64,000 nt of DNA from an uncultured Chitinophagaceae bacterium (GTDB lineage: Bacteria; Bacteroidota; Bacteroidia; Chitinophagales; Chitinophagaceae). The position numbers and the translations under genes were made by a program. The notes under the pieces were generated by a model, which saw only the letters and a list, made by a program, of their open reading frames with translations, had not been told where the DNA came from and made no database searches. Position 1 is the stretch's first letter. Each line of letters begins with the position of its first letter. The stretch spans positions 1-64,000 of the forward strand of contig CAIVCF010000219.1 in the NCBI GenBank assembly GCA_903904335.1, written 5' to 3'. Below are positions 25,154 to 33,608 of the stretch, piece after piece.

Positions 25154-25200
25154 AAAAAAAAAGAGTCAGCCATCTAACAGATGCCTGACTCTTTTTTTTT
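25154..25200 (+). terminator. terminator of the M1 peptidase gene
   Basis: AAAGAGTCAGCCATCT loops over AAC to AGATGCCTGACTCTTT, then more T. A decayed second copy of the same structure sits at 25551-25590. Confidence 0.85.
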
Positions 25201-25445
25201 GCTTACCTGTGAAGGTCTTTTGAAATGTTTATTATTGGTGCTTGATCTTAAAAATGAATCAAGCAAATATTTGTGAACAAGTAATCTATGGCCATGTCTG
25301 AAGGGACGCCATTTGACTTGCTTTAGTGCGCTTTAAATAGGGAGTATATAAGGAGTATGTAAGGAGTATCCGGGGAGTAAGATATACGGAGCGCATAAGA
25401 AGAATCTAAGTGTCTTGAACTGTAGAAATTTTAATAGGAAAATGC
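25201..25445. other. non-coding gap between gene tail and its duplicate
   Basis: No coding sequence was recognised. It contains the tandem GGAGTATNTAA units at 25341-25380 and nothing else I can name. Confidence 0.6.
25341..25380 (+). repeat. short tandem repeat GGAGTATNTAA
   Basis: GGAGTATATAA, GGAGTATGTAA, GGAGTATCCGG and GGAGTAAG: three to four copies of a roughly 11-bp unit in the gap after the M1 peptidase. No function is evident. Confidence 0.7.
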
Positions 25446-25590
25446 GCCATCTAAATTCCAATTCTTCAAAGCAGGGAATTTCAACAGAAGAAATCCGGAC
25501 AGCGCAGCCAACCCGATGCTGAAATTGAGTAATTAATTTCTATGTAAAATAAAAAGAGTCAGTCATTGCAAAATGGCTAGCTCTTTTTTA
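25446..25590 (+). pseudogene. duplicated 3' tail of the M1 peptidase gene plus terminator
   Basis: This 145-base segment aligns with 25056-25200 without gaps. It still reads in frame as a homologue of the peptidase C-terminus (PSKFQFFKAGNFNRRNPDSA, then ANPMLKLSN and stop) but has no start and no upstream coding part. The terminator hairpin is copied too, though mutated. It is most likely the remnant of a second, tandem paralogue whose body was deleted. Nothing suggests that it is expressed. Confidence 0.8.
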
Positions 25591-25600
25591 TGGAACTGGT

Positions 25601-26695
25601 TTACTTTTCCGTTTCTTTCATAAAATCCTTTAAATAATTACCCCATATTTTAGGTAATGAATGTGTACCATGTCCTCTCGTTTCTGAAGTGATCGGTAAT
25701 AAAATATATTTACCTTTTCGTACTTTTAGAATTGCAGTATCCAATACTTTTAATTCAGGAGGATTGATCTGATCATCTGCTGAATTGATCGCTAATAAAG
25801 GTGCTTTTATTGTTGAAAGATAAGGTGCAGGATTATATGCACGGGAAGCATCGAATTGATAGATCATATCATTTGCATCTTTCCCCTTCATGGCATTACT
25901 CAAGTATTTTTCCAAATATTGTTCTGCTGACTTTTTTGTAGGTGCTTCTTTTTGCCATTGCAAAGGTGCACTCGACATGATCATTAAAATATCCAAAGCA
26001 TGTTGTAAACCCAATACGGGTTGTTGAATATAATTGCCCTTATTCCATGCAGGATCTTCTTCAATGGCATCTATGATCATTTTACGAAGTATCCTGTTTC
26101 TGCCGGCTATTTCAATAGGCAGACTGGCCAAAGGCATTAATGCATCCATAAAATCAGGATAGCGATATCCAAAAACCCAGGTATGCATGGCTCCCATGGA
26201 TGTTCCCATAATTAACCGGGCATGTTGCACATTTAATTTTTGGGTCAGCAACAAATAATCAGCATCCACCATATCATCATAGGTGTAAGCGGGAAACTGC
26301 ATTCTCATTCCATCACTGGGCTTACTTGATTTTCCATGCCCTATGGCATCAGGTAAAATAATAAAATATTGATTGGCATCTAATATTTGACCGGCTTTGA
26401 ATAATTGTCCTGCAAAATTTTCCGTCAGCAAACTTTCACCGCTGCCACCGGTTCCATGCATGATCAAAACAGCATTGTCAACATGGCCTTGTTTATTTAG
26501 ATGCGGCTTACCTACATAATAATAATGAAGCCTGATTGAATCCAAAGACGAACCATCCGAGAATGTAAAATGCTTGATCACAAAAAAATCATCCTGATAG
26601 GGTACAACTTTTTGTGAGTAAGAAAGTTTGATGGAGAGAAAATAAAAATTGAAAAAAAGAAGAATGATCAAAAAAAAGTTTCGGCGTAAGTGCAT
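25601..26695 (-). CDS. alpha/beta-fold hydrolase, exported (MetX-like)
   Basis: A 364-residue alpha/beta hydrolase with an N-terminal signal sequence (RRNFFLIILLFFNFYFLSI). Oxyanion-loop HGTGGSGES, the nucleophile elbow GTSMGAMHTW (Ser), the conserved DAIGHGKSS, the acid-loop NSADDQINPP and the C-terminal His in RGHGTHSLP are all visible. The layout resembles homoserine acetyltransferase (MetX)-like hydrolases, but the export signal and lack of methionine-biosynthesis neighbours argue for an esterase or acylase of unknown substrate. The gene ends 10 bases after the duplicated terminator. Confidence 0.8.
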   Translation of the reverse strand: MHLRRNFFLIILLFFNFYFLSIKLSYSQKVVPYQDDFFVIKHFTFSDGSSLDSIRLHYYYVGKPHLNKQGHVDNAVLIMHGTGGSGESLLTENFAGQLFKAGQILDANQYFIILPDAIGHGKSSKPSDGMRMQFPAYTYDDMVDADYLLLTQKLNVQHARLIMGTSMGAMHTWVFGYRYPDFMDALMPLASLPIEIAGRNRILRKMIIDAIEEDPAWNKGNYIQQPVLGLQHALDILMIMSSAPLQWQKEAPTKKSAEQYLEKYLSNAMKGKDANDMIYQFDASRAYNPAPYLSTIKAPLLAINSADDQINPPELKVLDTAILKVRKGKYILLPITSETRGHGTHSLPKIWGNYLKDFMKETEK

Positions 26696-26807
26696 ACAAT
26701 ACTTTTATGGTAGATAAATTACAATTCCGGTGTATTTAAAATTAACAACTAAAAAATCGTATTCAAATTAAATTTCAAACTTTTTTGCCACCATAAAAAC
26801 TGTAACC

Positions 26808-26909
26808 ACAAGTGAGTGACACAATCCTCATCTGCCTTTCAGGCATCTTCTCCTGTATGAGAAGAGAAATGGATGTGGTCTGTTTTATGCCATGAAACTA
26901 TAAAGTCTG
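26808..26909 (+). repeat. double-hairpin repeat, copy B
   Basis: Matches 10940-11040 over its length: ACAAGTGAGTGACACAA, TGCCTTTCAGGCA hairpin, CTTCTCC-TGTAT-GAGAAG hairpin, ATGGATGTG, ATGCCAT. It is intergenic, between two minus-strand genes. Confidence 0.8.
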
Positions 26910-26919
26910 CAAACAAAAA

Positions 26920-27600
26920 TCAATTATGCGTACTTCCATCAATTATTTTAATGGATTTCTTTTTTGCATTCTTCTTATCGAAATCTTCCACTGCTTTTGG
27001 CTTGGCTACAACTGGTTTTTGATTGGTTGTATCTTTTGCAGCAGCAGTTGAAGTAACAGGTTTATCAATATCAGGTAAAGGTTTGTACAAAGAGTCGAAC
27101 AAATAAGTTTGAGTGGTTACTAAAGACATGCTGCCGGGTCTGTAATATTTCCACACACCATGTTTCTGGCTGTAGGCTTCAAGCTTGATTATCTTTTGGT
27201 GTGTTTTAGTGGGATTGTCCAGATCGGGCACATCGAGCGTATCATATTTTTTAAACGGATCAACGGCACGCCAGCTTTCTTCATGTTCCAATTCATTCTG
27301 ATAAAAATATTGCTGCACACCGTCTTTATTGTTCCATCTGTAATTTTCAACGGATAAAAGATCGCCCATCAAACTGTATTTGCGCCATTTGCCTTCGCGT
27401 AAATTATTTTTAAAAACGCCTTCTTCTTCATAACCGGGTTCACCACGCAATTCTTCCACACGGATGATCCATTTGCCCTGTTTGTTATTACTGTAGTCTG
27501 TACAATTGATGGTATCGCGGTTGGAAGTAAGCCGATACGTTTTGCATTGCGATTGAATATCGGATGCAATGAATAAAAAAATAAAAAAAAGCCAGCGCAT
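26920..27600 (-). CDS. exported protein with MORN/YwqK-like repeats
   Basis: 226 residues with a signal peptide (MRWLFFIFLFIASDIQSQ). The middle contains repeats of the type seen in MORN/YwqK proteins: KQGKWIIRVEE, EEEGVFKNNLREGKWRKYS, DGVQQYFYQNELEHEESW and KHGVWKYYRPGS. A Lys-rich tail follows (KAVEDFDKKNAKKKSIK). Such repeats often occur in surface or effector-associated proteins, but the function is unknown. The 3' side is flanked by the double-hairpin repeat at 26808-26909. Confidence 0.7.
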   Translation of the reverse strand: MRWLFFIFLFIASDIQSQCKTYRLTSNRDTINCTDYSNNKQGKWIIRVEELRGEPGYEEEGVFKNNLREGKWRKYSLMGDLLSVENYRWNNKDGVQQYFYQNELEHEESWRAVDPFKKYDTLDVPDLDNPTKTHQKIIKLEAYSQKHGVWKYYRPGSMSLVTTQTYLFDSLYKPLPDIDKPVTSTAAAKDTTNQKPVVAKPKAVEDFDKKNAKKKSIKIIDGSTHN

Positions 27601-27722
27601 AATTTAAAAAATAGTTACACGAATTTCATCAATTACACGAATAATGCAATAGTATTCTTTAAGGTTGATAAAGTTTTAACGCTGTTGATTGACTTTTAGA
27701 AGTGAACTCTTCCCAATTGCAA

Positions 27723-27820
27723 TGTCATGGTGAAGCACTCAAACCATGAATTCAGTAAACGCTATTCTACTTCACCATTCGAATAGCCTCTCTGTCGACA
27801 AGCAGGCTAAGCGTGACATA
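27723..27820. repeat. 98-bp tandem repeat, copy 1 (TGTCATG...CATGA type)
   Basis: Starts TGTCATGGTGAAGCACTC; it resembles the dispersed TGTCATGCTGAGC-type repeat also seen at 29417 and 47737. It differs from copy 2 at about ten positions by eye. Confidence 0.8.
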
Positions 27821-27838
27821 TTGTTAATTTAAGTTGTT

Positions 27839-27936
27839 TGTCATGGTGAGGCACTCGAACCATGAATTCAGTAAACGCTATTCTACTTCAGCCTTTGAAT
27901 ACCCTCTCTGTCGACAGGCAGGCTCAGGGTGTCATA
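27839..27936. repeat. 98-bp tandem repeat, copy 2
   Basis: Direct repeat of 27723-27820, 18 bases after it. Both contain GAATTCAGTAAACGCTATTC and a CTCTCTGTCGAC block. No coding potential. Confidence 0.8.
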
Positions 27937-27980
27937 CATAATTTAATACGTTTGGTAGTTTAATAAGATAAAATAATGTG

Positions 27981-28010
27981 TTTGTTTTACACATTCGATC
28001 AGTAGTTTTG
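27981..28010 (+). promoter_or_regulatory. promoter of the GH13 amylase
   Basis: TTTG at 27981-27984 and TAGTTTTG at 28003-28010 with 18 bases between; ATG 28029 is 18 bases further on. Confidence 0.65.
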
Positions 28011-28028
28011 CATTCTAAACCGATTGTT

Positions 28029-29399
28029 ATGCGTTCTATAAAAAACTTACTGCCATTTTTGGTATTCGTTATTCTCATCAGCTCTTGTAAAAGCAAACCT
28101 GTAGAACTTGTTACACAAGATACTGCTACGATAGATGGTCATCCGGCCTGGATCATGCAGGGAAATATTTATGAAGTGAATGTTCGCCAATATACACCTG
28201 AAGGTACTTTCAAGGCATTTGAAAAACATTTGGACCGATTAAAAGAGATGGGTGTGCAAACATTGTGGTTCATGCCGATCAACCCGATCAGCAAAGTGGA
28301 TCGTAAAGGAAGTTTGGGAAGTTATTATGCCGTAAGTTCTTATACTGCTGTTAACCCTGAATTCGGAACAATGGATGATTGGAAAGCATTGGTGAAAGAA
28401 GCACACGAAAAAGGATTTAAAGTAATTATTGACTGGGTGCCTAATCATACCGGTGCAGATCATTATTGGTTGGAAAAACATCCTGCTTTTTATGTGATCG
28501 ACAGTGCCACAGGGAAAGCAAAAATGGCTGCTGATTGGGCTGATACGAGAAAATTGAATTATGCCAATCCGGAATTAAGAGATACGATGATCGCTCAATT
28601 AAAATTCTGGATCAAAGAATCTGATCTCGACGGCTTTCGTTGTGATGTGGCAAGTGATGTGCCCGATGATTTCTGGAAAAGATGTATCAGCGAATTAAGA
28701 AAAGAAAAAAATATTTTCATGTTGGCAGAGGGAGATAAACCTTCTTTAAATGCAGATGGTTTTGATGCAACTTATGGATGGAATGAATTTGCAATGCTGA
28801 AAAGAATTGCAAAAGGCACACGTTCAGCTTCTGCATTGGATAGTTCACTAAGCAGAATTGATACAAGTTTTCCAAAGAATACACTGCGAATGTTATTCAC
28901 CAGTAACCATGATGAGAACACATGGAACAAAGCGGATTATGAAACAATGCCCGGTGAAAGCCATGCACCATTTGCTGTGTTGACTCAAACCATGAAACAT
29001 GCTGTGCCATTGATCTACAGCGGACAGGAAGAACCTTTCTTAAGAGCTATTAAATTCTTTGATAAGGATACTATCACATTTGGTAAATATGCAAGAGCTG
29101 ATTTTTATAAAAAATTATTGGCTGTAAGAAAATCAAATGAAGCATTATCTTCCAATGCAGATTTTGTTCGTGCCAACACCAATGCAGATGATAAAGTATA
29201 TGCATATTTCCGTCAGATGAATAATAAAAAAGTATTGGTGATCTTGAACTTTTCCAATACAGCTGTAAAAGTACAGTCGCATATACCGTTGATCATAGGC
29301 AATGCAACAGAATTATTCAGCGGTAAATCAGAAGACCTGAAACGTGGATCTGAATTTGATCTGAAGCCATGGGGTTATCTGGTATATGAGTATAATTAG
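28029..29399 (+). CDS. alpha-amylase-family glycoside hydrolase (GH13) lipoprotein
   Basis: A 456-residue GH13 enzyme acting on alpha-glucans, exported and probably lipid-anchored: MRSIKNLLPFLVFVILISSC ends in a lipobox. I chose ATG 28029 because the signal peptide starts there; the upstream extension overlaps the promoter. GH13 signatures in order: DWVPNHTG, GFRCDVASDVP with the catalytic nucleophile Asp, AEGDKPS with the acid/base Glu, and TSNHDEN with the third carboxylate. A short C-terminal beta domain ends the protein. A promoter precedes it; an inverted repeat and terminator follow. Confidence 0.88.
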   Translation: MRSIKNLLPFLVFVILISSCKSKPVELVTQDTATIDGHPAWIMQGNIYEVNVRQYTPEGTFKAFEKHLDRLKEMGVQTLWFMPINPISKVDRKGSLGSYYAVSSYTAVNPEFGTMDDWKALVKEAHEKGFKVIIDWVPNHTGADHYWLEKHPAFYVIDSATGKAKMAADWADTRKLNYANPELRDTMIAQLKFWIKESDLDGFRCDVASDVPDDFWKRCISELRKEKNIFMLAEGDKPSLNADGFDATYGWNEFAMLKRIAKGTRSASALDSSLSRIDTSFPKNTLRMLFTSNHDENTWNKADYETMPGESHAPFAVLTQTMKHAVPLIYSGQEEPFLRAIKFFDKDTITFGKYARADFYKKLLAVRKSNEALSSNADFVRANTNADDKVYAYFRQMNNKKVLVILNFSNTAVKVQSHIPLIIGNATELFSGKSEDLKRGSEFDLKPWGYLVYEYN

Positions 29400-29416
29400 T
29401 GCATGAATACAGATAC

Positions 29417-29478
29417 TGCCTTCGAGAACCTCAGGCTGACAGCTTTCTGTCATGTTGAGGTTTTCGAGACATTGACAG
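29417..29478. repeat. inverted TGTCATG-type repeat
   Basis: CTGCCTTCGAGAACCTCAGG and, inverted, TGTTGAGGTTTTCGAGACAT form a long imperfect hairpin. It is related to the TGTCATGCTGAGC-type repeats at 27723 and 47737. Confidence 0.6.
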
Positions 29479-29527
29479 AATGCGGATAATAAAGATTCAG
29501 CATTTTTAAAGTCAAATAAATTAATAC

Positions 29528-29561
29528 AATTGCCGGTTGAATTTCGCCGGCAATTTTTTTT
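29528..29561 (+). terminator. terminator between GH13 and pyrF
   Basis: AATTGCCGG pairs with CCGGCAATT, followed by a T-run to 29561. Confidence 0.75.
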
Positions 29562-29590
29562 GAATAAGATAAACCAATTAGTTTCGCATT

Positions 29591-30394
29591 ATGAACAAAC
29601 TGCAGCTCATTCGGCATATCAAAGAAAAAGGAAGTTTTCTATGTGTTGGTTTGGATACAGATATTTCAAAGATCCCTAAACATCTGCAATCGCACCCCGA
29701 TGCGATCTTTGAATTCAATAAAGCCATCATTGATGCAACAAAAGATCATTGCGTGAGCTATAAAATAAATACGGCATTTTATGAAGCAGAAGGGTTAAAA
29801 GGTTGGGAAGCGATGGAAAAGACTTTGCATTATATTCCTTCCACCCATTTTAAAATCGCAGATGCCAAACGCGGTGATATCGGCAACACATCTGCTCAAT
29901 ACGCGAAAACATTTTTTGAAACATTGCCTTTTGATGCAGTAACTGTTGCCCCATATATGGGAGAGGACAGTGTGCGACCTTTTCTGGAATATGAAGATAA
30001 GTTTGCGATCGTATTGGGATTAACTTCCAATAAAGGTGCGAATGATTTTGAATTGAAAAAAATAGATGAAGATTATTTGTATGAAAAAGTGTTGAGCACT
30101 GTTGCATCATGGGGAACACCCGATAATTTAATGTTTGTTGTAGGTGCTACACAGGCAACTGAATTGTTGAATGTAAGGAATATCATCCCGGACCATTTTT
30201 TATTAGTTCCCGGTGTCGGGTTCCAGGGCGGAAGCCTGGAAGAAGTTTCCAAATACGGCATGAATAAAGATTGTGGGTTATTGGTGAATGTGAGTCGCGC
30301 CATTATTTATGCAAGTGAACATGAGAATTTTACAGCCGAAGCAAAAGAGATCGCTTTACAATATCAGGTAGAGATGCGTGAATATTTAAAATAA
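29591..30394 (+). CDS. pyrF: orotidine 5'-phosphate decarboxylase
   Basis: Converts OMP to UMP in pyrimidine synthesis. The 267 residues fit the type 2 (longer) bacterial form. Motifs: [13 protein letters not shown] at the N-terminus, the catalytic-lysine motif [25 protein letters not shown], and the phosphate-binding PGVGFQGGS. The -7 region just upstream (TAGTTTCG) is one base off consensus. The next gene starts 6 bases after the stop, so the two may be co-transcribed despite unrelated functions. Confidence 0.93.
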   Translation: MNKLQLIRHIKEKGSFLCVGLDTDISKIPKHLQSHPDAIFEFNKAIIDATKDHCVSYKINTAFYEAEGLKGWEAMEKTLHYIPSTHFKIADAKRGDIGNTSAQYAKTFFETLPFDAVTVAPYMGEDSVRPFLEYEDKFAIVLGLTSNKGANDFELKKIDEDYLYEKVLSTVASWGTPDNLMFVVGATQATELLNVRNIIPDHFLLVPGVGFQGGSLEEVSKYGMNKDCGLLVNVSRAIIYASEHENFTAEAKEIALQYQVEMREYLK

Positions 30395-30400
30395 GCATGT

Positions 30401-31321
30401 ATGGACAGAAGGAAATTCTTACAAAATTCATCCTTGGTAACGGCTGCACTCAGTATCAGCCCGTTCGAATTTACAAAAAAGAAATCATCCTCCTTTCATG
30501 TGGGCTTTTTATCAGACACACATGTAAAGCCAACTGCAATTGCAGAAGAAGGCATGCGTAAAGCGTTTCGTCATGTGAACCAATCAGAACCTAGAGTAGA
30601 TTTTATCATCAATGGCGGTGATTCCATCATGGATGCATTGAATGCATCAAAAGAAAAAGTGCAGAAGCAATGGGATGTTTGGCATAAAGTGATGAGTGAA
30701 GAAAATAAATTAACGGTTCATCACTGCATCGGTAACCATGATGCCTGGGGATGGCAGATGACCGACGCTGCCGTAAAGGCCGATCCTTTGTATGATAAGA
30801 ATTGGGTATTACAAGAACATAAAATGAGTAATCGCTTTTACAGCTTCGATCATAAAAACTGGAAATTCATTGTGTTGGACAGTGCGCATGAAAATAACGG
30901 TGGTTATATTGCCAGGATCGATGAAGAACAATATACCTGGTTAGAGAATGAATTAAAAACAACCGATGTTTCAAAACACATTTGCATCGTGTCCCACATA
31001 CCCATCGTTTCATTTTGTTCAGCCATGTTTGCTGATAAGAATGAGACCAATGGAGATTGGAGAATATCAAGAGCCTTGCTGCACGTGGATTCCAGAAGGT
31101 TGATCGATCTCTTTAAAAATCATACAAATATTGTTTGCTGTTTGAGCGGACATATTCATTTACAGGATTCGGTCGAATATTTCGGTATCCAATATTATTG
31201 CAATGGCGCGGTAAGCGGTGATTGGTGGAATGGCCCGTTTAAAGGATTTGCACCTGCTTATGCATTATTCGAATTCTTTGACGACGGAAATGTAAAAAGG
31301 CAAATGATCAATTATGCGTAA
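30401..31321 (+). CDS. calcineurin-like metallophosphoesterase, probably exported by Tat
   Basis: A 306-residue phosphoesterase with a twin-arginine-like N-terminus (MDRRKFLQNSSLVTAALSIS), suggesting export by Tat. Metallophosphatase motifs: GFLSDTHVK, INGGDSIMD, GNHDAWG, VSHIPIVSF, and SGHIHLQD. The substrate is unknown; homologous exported proteins include cyclic-nucleotide and nucleotide phosphodiesterases. The ATG is 6 bases after pyrF, so it likely shares that transcript. The S1/P1 nuclease follows, giving a small exported phosphoesterase/nuclease cluster that could serve phosphate or nucleotide salvage. Confidence 0.85.
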   Translation: MDRRKFLQNSSLVTAALSISPFEFTKKKSSSFHVGFLSDTHVKPTAIAEEGMRKAFRHVNQSEPRVDFIINGGDSIMDALNASKEKVQKQWDVWHKVMSEENKLTVHHCIGNHDAWGWQMTDAAVKADPLYDKNWVLQEHKMSNRFYSFDHKNWKFIVLDSAHENNGGYIARIDEEQYTWLENELKTTDVSKHICIVSHIPIVSFCSAMFADKNETNGDWRISRALLHVDSRRLIDLFKNHTNIVCCLSGHIHLQDSVEYFGIQYYCNGAVSGDWWNGPFKGFAPAYALFEFFDDGNVKRQMINYA

Positions 31322-31409
31322 TGTTATTCTTATTTAATATTTGCTTTCTGTTATCCAAACCCCAAAACCTTTAATTACTTTGCAACATATTTATAAAACC
31401 CCCGTTACC

Positions 31410-32204
31410 ATGATCAAAAAAATCAAGCAACTTATTTTATGCAGTGCATTTATTTATATTCCTTATGCATCAATGGCATGGGGCATGTTAGGTCACCGCA
31501 TTGTTGGTGAGATCGCAGACAGTTATCTTTCGCCAAAAGCAAGATTGGCTATTAAAGATATCCTGGGTGATGAATCTATGGCGATGGCAAGTAACTGGGC
31601 AGATTTTATAAAATCAGAACCATCTTATAATTATCTCAGCAGTTGGCATTATATCAATTTCAAAGACGGCTTATCTGAAGCTGATATGAAAGCATATCTG
31701 GCTGTAGATACTTTGACAGATGCATACACAAAAATTAATTTCTTGACTGCGCAGTTGAAAGATAAAAAATTAGAGAAAGAAAAGAAAGTAATGTACCTGC
31801 GTTTGCTGATCCATATTGTAGGCGATGTGCATCAACCCATGCATGTAAGCAGAGAAGAAGATCAGGGAGGGAATAAAATTTATGTGTTATGGTTCAATCA
31901 GAAATCAAATCTGCACAGCGTTTGGGACGGTGCAATCATTGATGACCAAAAACTCAGTTACACTGAATATACAAAAGCGATCAATCACACAACAGCAGCA
32001 CAAAGAGCAGAACTGCAGGCACAGCCGGTGTCTCATTGGATGTACGACAGCTATACCATCGCTCAAAAATTATACGGTGAAATAACTCAGCCCGATCAGA
32101 AATTGAGCTACCGTTATATCTATGATCATATTCAAATTGCAAATGATCAATTATTGAAAGGCGGTGTGCATTTGGCAGGGTTACTGAATCAGATCTTCGG
32201 TTAA
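31410..32204 (+). CDS. exported S1/P1-type zinc nuclease
   Basis: A zinc-dependent nuclease/3'-nucleotidase, 264 residues, exported. The signal peptide ends at SMA, so the mature protein starts with Trp in WGMLGHRIVGEIA. In this family the N-terminal Trp is a zinc ligand and must be exposed by signal cleavage, a strong sign that ATG 31410 is right. Other ligand motifs: NWADFIKS, SSWHYINF, LIHIVGDVHQPMHVS, GGNKIYVLW and NLHSVWDG. The stop shares four bases with the convergent symporter gene. Confidence 0.9.
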   Translation: MIKKIKQLILCSAFIYIPYASMAWGMLGHRIVGEIADSYLSPKARLAIKDILGDESMAMASNWADFIKSEPSYNYLSSWHYINFKDGLSEADMKAYLAVDTLTDAYTKINFLTAQLKDKKLEKEKKVMYLRLLIHIVGDVHQPMHVSREEDQGGNKIYVLWFNQKSNLHSVWDGAIIDDQKLSYTEYTKAINHTTAAQRAELQAQPVSHWMYDSYTIAQKLYGEITQPDQKLSYRYIYDHIQIANDQLLKGGVHLAGLLNQIFG

Positions 32205-33475
32205 GAGGGTTCTATAAATTCTTTCTCACTTTTTGCAATAACAATTGTTGCAACGCCATTACCAATGATATTGGTGATAGCCCTTGCTTCGCTCATGAAT
32301 TTATCAACTCCTAATAAAAAAGCCAATCCTTCCAACGGTATTTTATGAACCGCCGCCAACGTTGATGCCAATACAATGAATCCGCTGCCTGTTACTCCGG
32401 CTGCACCTTTGGATGTGAGCATCAATATCAATAATATCATCAATAATTCACCGGTGCTTAATTGCACATTATAGAGTTGTGCTAAAAAAATAACAGACAT
32501 CGATAAATAAATAGAAGTGCCGTCGAGATTGAATGAATAACCGGTGGGTATCACCAAACCCACAACAGACTTGGTGCATCCCATCTTTTCCAGTTTACGC
32601 ATGATGGATGGCAATGCAGCTTCAGATGATGAGGTTCCCAATACGATCAATAATTCTTCTTTTATTTCAACGAGATATTTCCAAATGCTCAGTTTGTAAT
32701 ATTTCATGATACTGCCGAGCACAAGAAATACAAAAAGGAACATCGTCAAATAAACACAGCCCATCAGTTTGGCTAACGGCACTAAAGTTTTCAATCCGAA
32801 TTTCCCGATGGTAAAAGCCATGCCTCCAAAAGCGCCGAGTGGTGCCAAATACATCACATATTTCAAAGCAGTAAAAACATAGTGTGATAGTTTGCCGAGA
32901 AAATGAATAACGGTTAACCGGTGTTTTGAATAATTTAAAATGATGCCGATGATGATGGAAGCAACCAATATCTGTAAAGTAAGATTTGATTGAAAGAATT
33001 TCAGCCAATCAAACCCTGTACTCGCTTGTTTGGTAAACTTTGATGCGTCTTGAAGTATTAGGCCTGTTTTATCAATTTTTCCGGGTTGAATAATAAGTGC
33101 AACAATGATACCGATACCCAAAGCTAATGTGGTCACCACTTCAAAATAGAGCAATGATTTGATGCCGATCCTTCCTACTTTTTTCAGGTTACCGATACTG
33201 CTGATGCCGAGAACAATGGTTAAGAAAATAATGGGATTGATGAATAGCTTGATAACATCAACAAAAGTTTTACCAACGATCTCCATTTTTACTGCTGTTG
33301 CAGGATAATAATATCCCAACCAAACACCGATGCAGATGGCGATGAGTACATAAAAAGTAAGATTGGTAAAAACTGTTTTTGCTAAAGAAGCGGGTTGTGC
33401 AGTTTTCAAGTGCTTTGGTTTTTGAGATGGTTGAAATAAAAATACAACAAATGCATGACGGATGAAAGCATCCAA
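32201..33475 (-). CDS. dicarboxylate/amino acid:cation symporter (SDF/DAACS family)
   Basis: A sodium or proton symporter of the GltP/DctA group, 424 residues if the TTG at 33475 is used. The N-terminus to about residue 22 is atypical, so TTG 33409 (just before KTAQPASLAKTV) is a possible alternative. There are eight or so transmembrane segments plus re-entrant loops: SSEAALPS, the PTGYSFNLDGTSIY motif, and the MLTSKGAAGVTGSGF helix. Substrates could be C4-dicarboxylates, glutamate or aspartate. Its stop codon interlocks with that of the S1/P1 nuclease. Confidence 0.88.
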   Translation of the reverse strand: MDAFIRHAFVVFLFQPSQKPKHLKTAQPASLAKTVFTNLTFYVLIAICIGVWLGYYYPATAVKMEIVGKTFVDVIKLFINPIIFLTIVLGISSIGNLKKVGRIGIKSLLYFEVVTTLALGIGIIVALIIQPGKIDKTGLILQDASKFTKQASTGFDWLKFFQSNLTLQILVASIIIGIILNYSKHRLTVIHFLGKLSHYVFTALKYVMYLAPLGAFGGMAFTIGKFGLKTLVPLAKLMGCVYLTMFLFVFLVLGSIMKYYKLSIWKYLVEIKEELLIVLGTSSSEAALPSIMRKLEKMGCTKSVVGLVIPTGYSFNLDGTSIYLSMSVIFLAQLYNVQLSTGELLMILLILMLTSKGAAGVTGSGFIVLASTLAAVHKIPLEGLAFLLGVDKFMSEARAITNIIGNGVATIVIAKSEKEFIEPS

Positions 33476-33508
33476 GTAAATTTGTCCTGCTCAATGTTGT
33501 TCAGAAAT

Positions 33509-33549
33509 TACAAGAGTGCCCCAAAGGGGTTCCTTGGGAACGACGCAAC
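33509..33549 (+). repeat. GTGCGACGCAA repeat split by a CCCCAAAGGGG insert
   Basis: The sequence TACAAGAGTG (33509-33518) is followed by 22 bases starting CCCCAAAGGGG and ending TTGGGAA, then CGACGCAAC (33541-33549). Joining the outer parts restores the dispersed repeat core, so a short palindromic repeat has apparently inserted in another. Confidence 0.65.
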
Positions 33550-33608
33550 GATGCTGAATAAAGAATTGATGATGGAAACAAAATCAAAAATATCAAATCA
33601 CAAATAAA

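Larger units (their letters stand above)
27601..27980. other. intergenic stretch between divergent genes
   Basis: The gap holds the two 98-bp direct repeats and an otherwise AT-rich sequence; the GH13 promoter begins at 27981. No gene seen. Confidence 0.7.

Noticed and set aside
25601-26695. homoserine acetyltransferase MetX
   Set aside because: The export signal and lack of methionine genes nearby argue against it; kept as MetX-like hydrolase.
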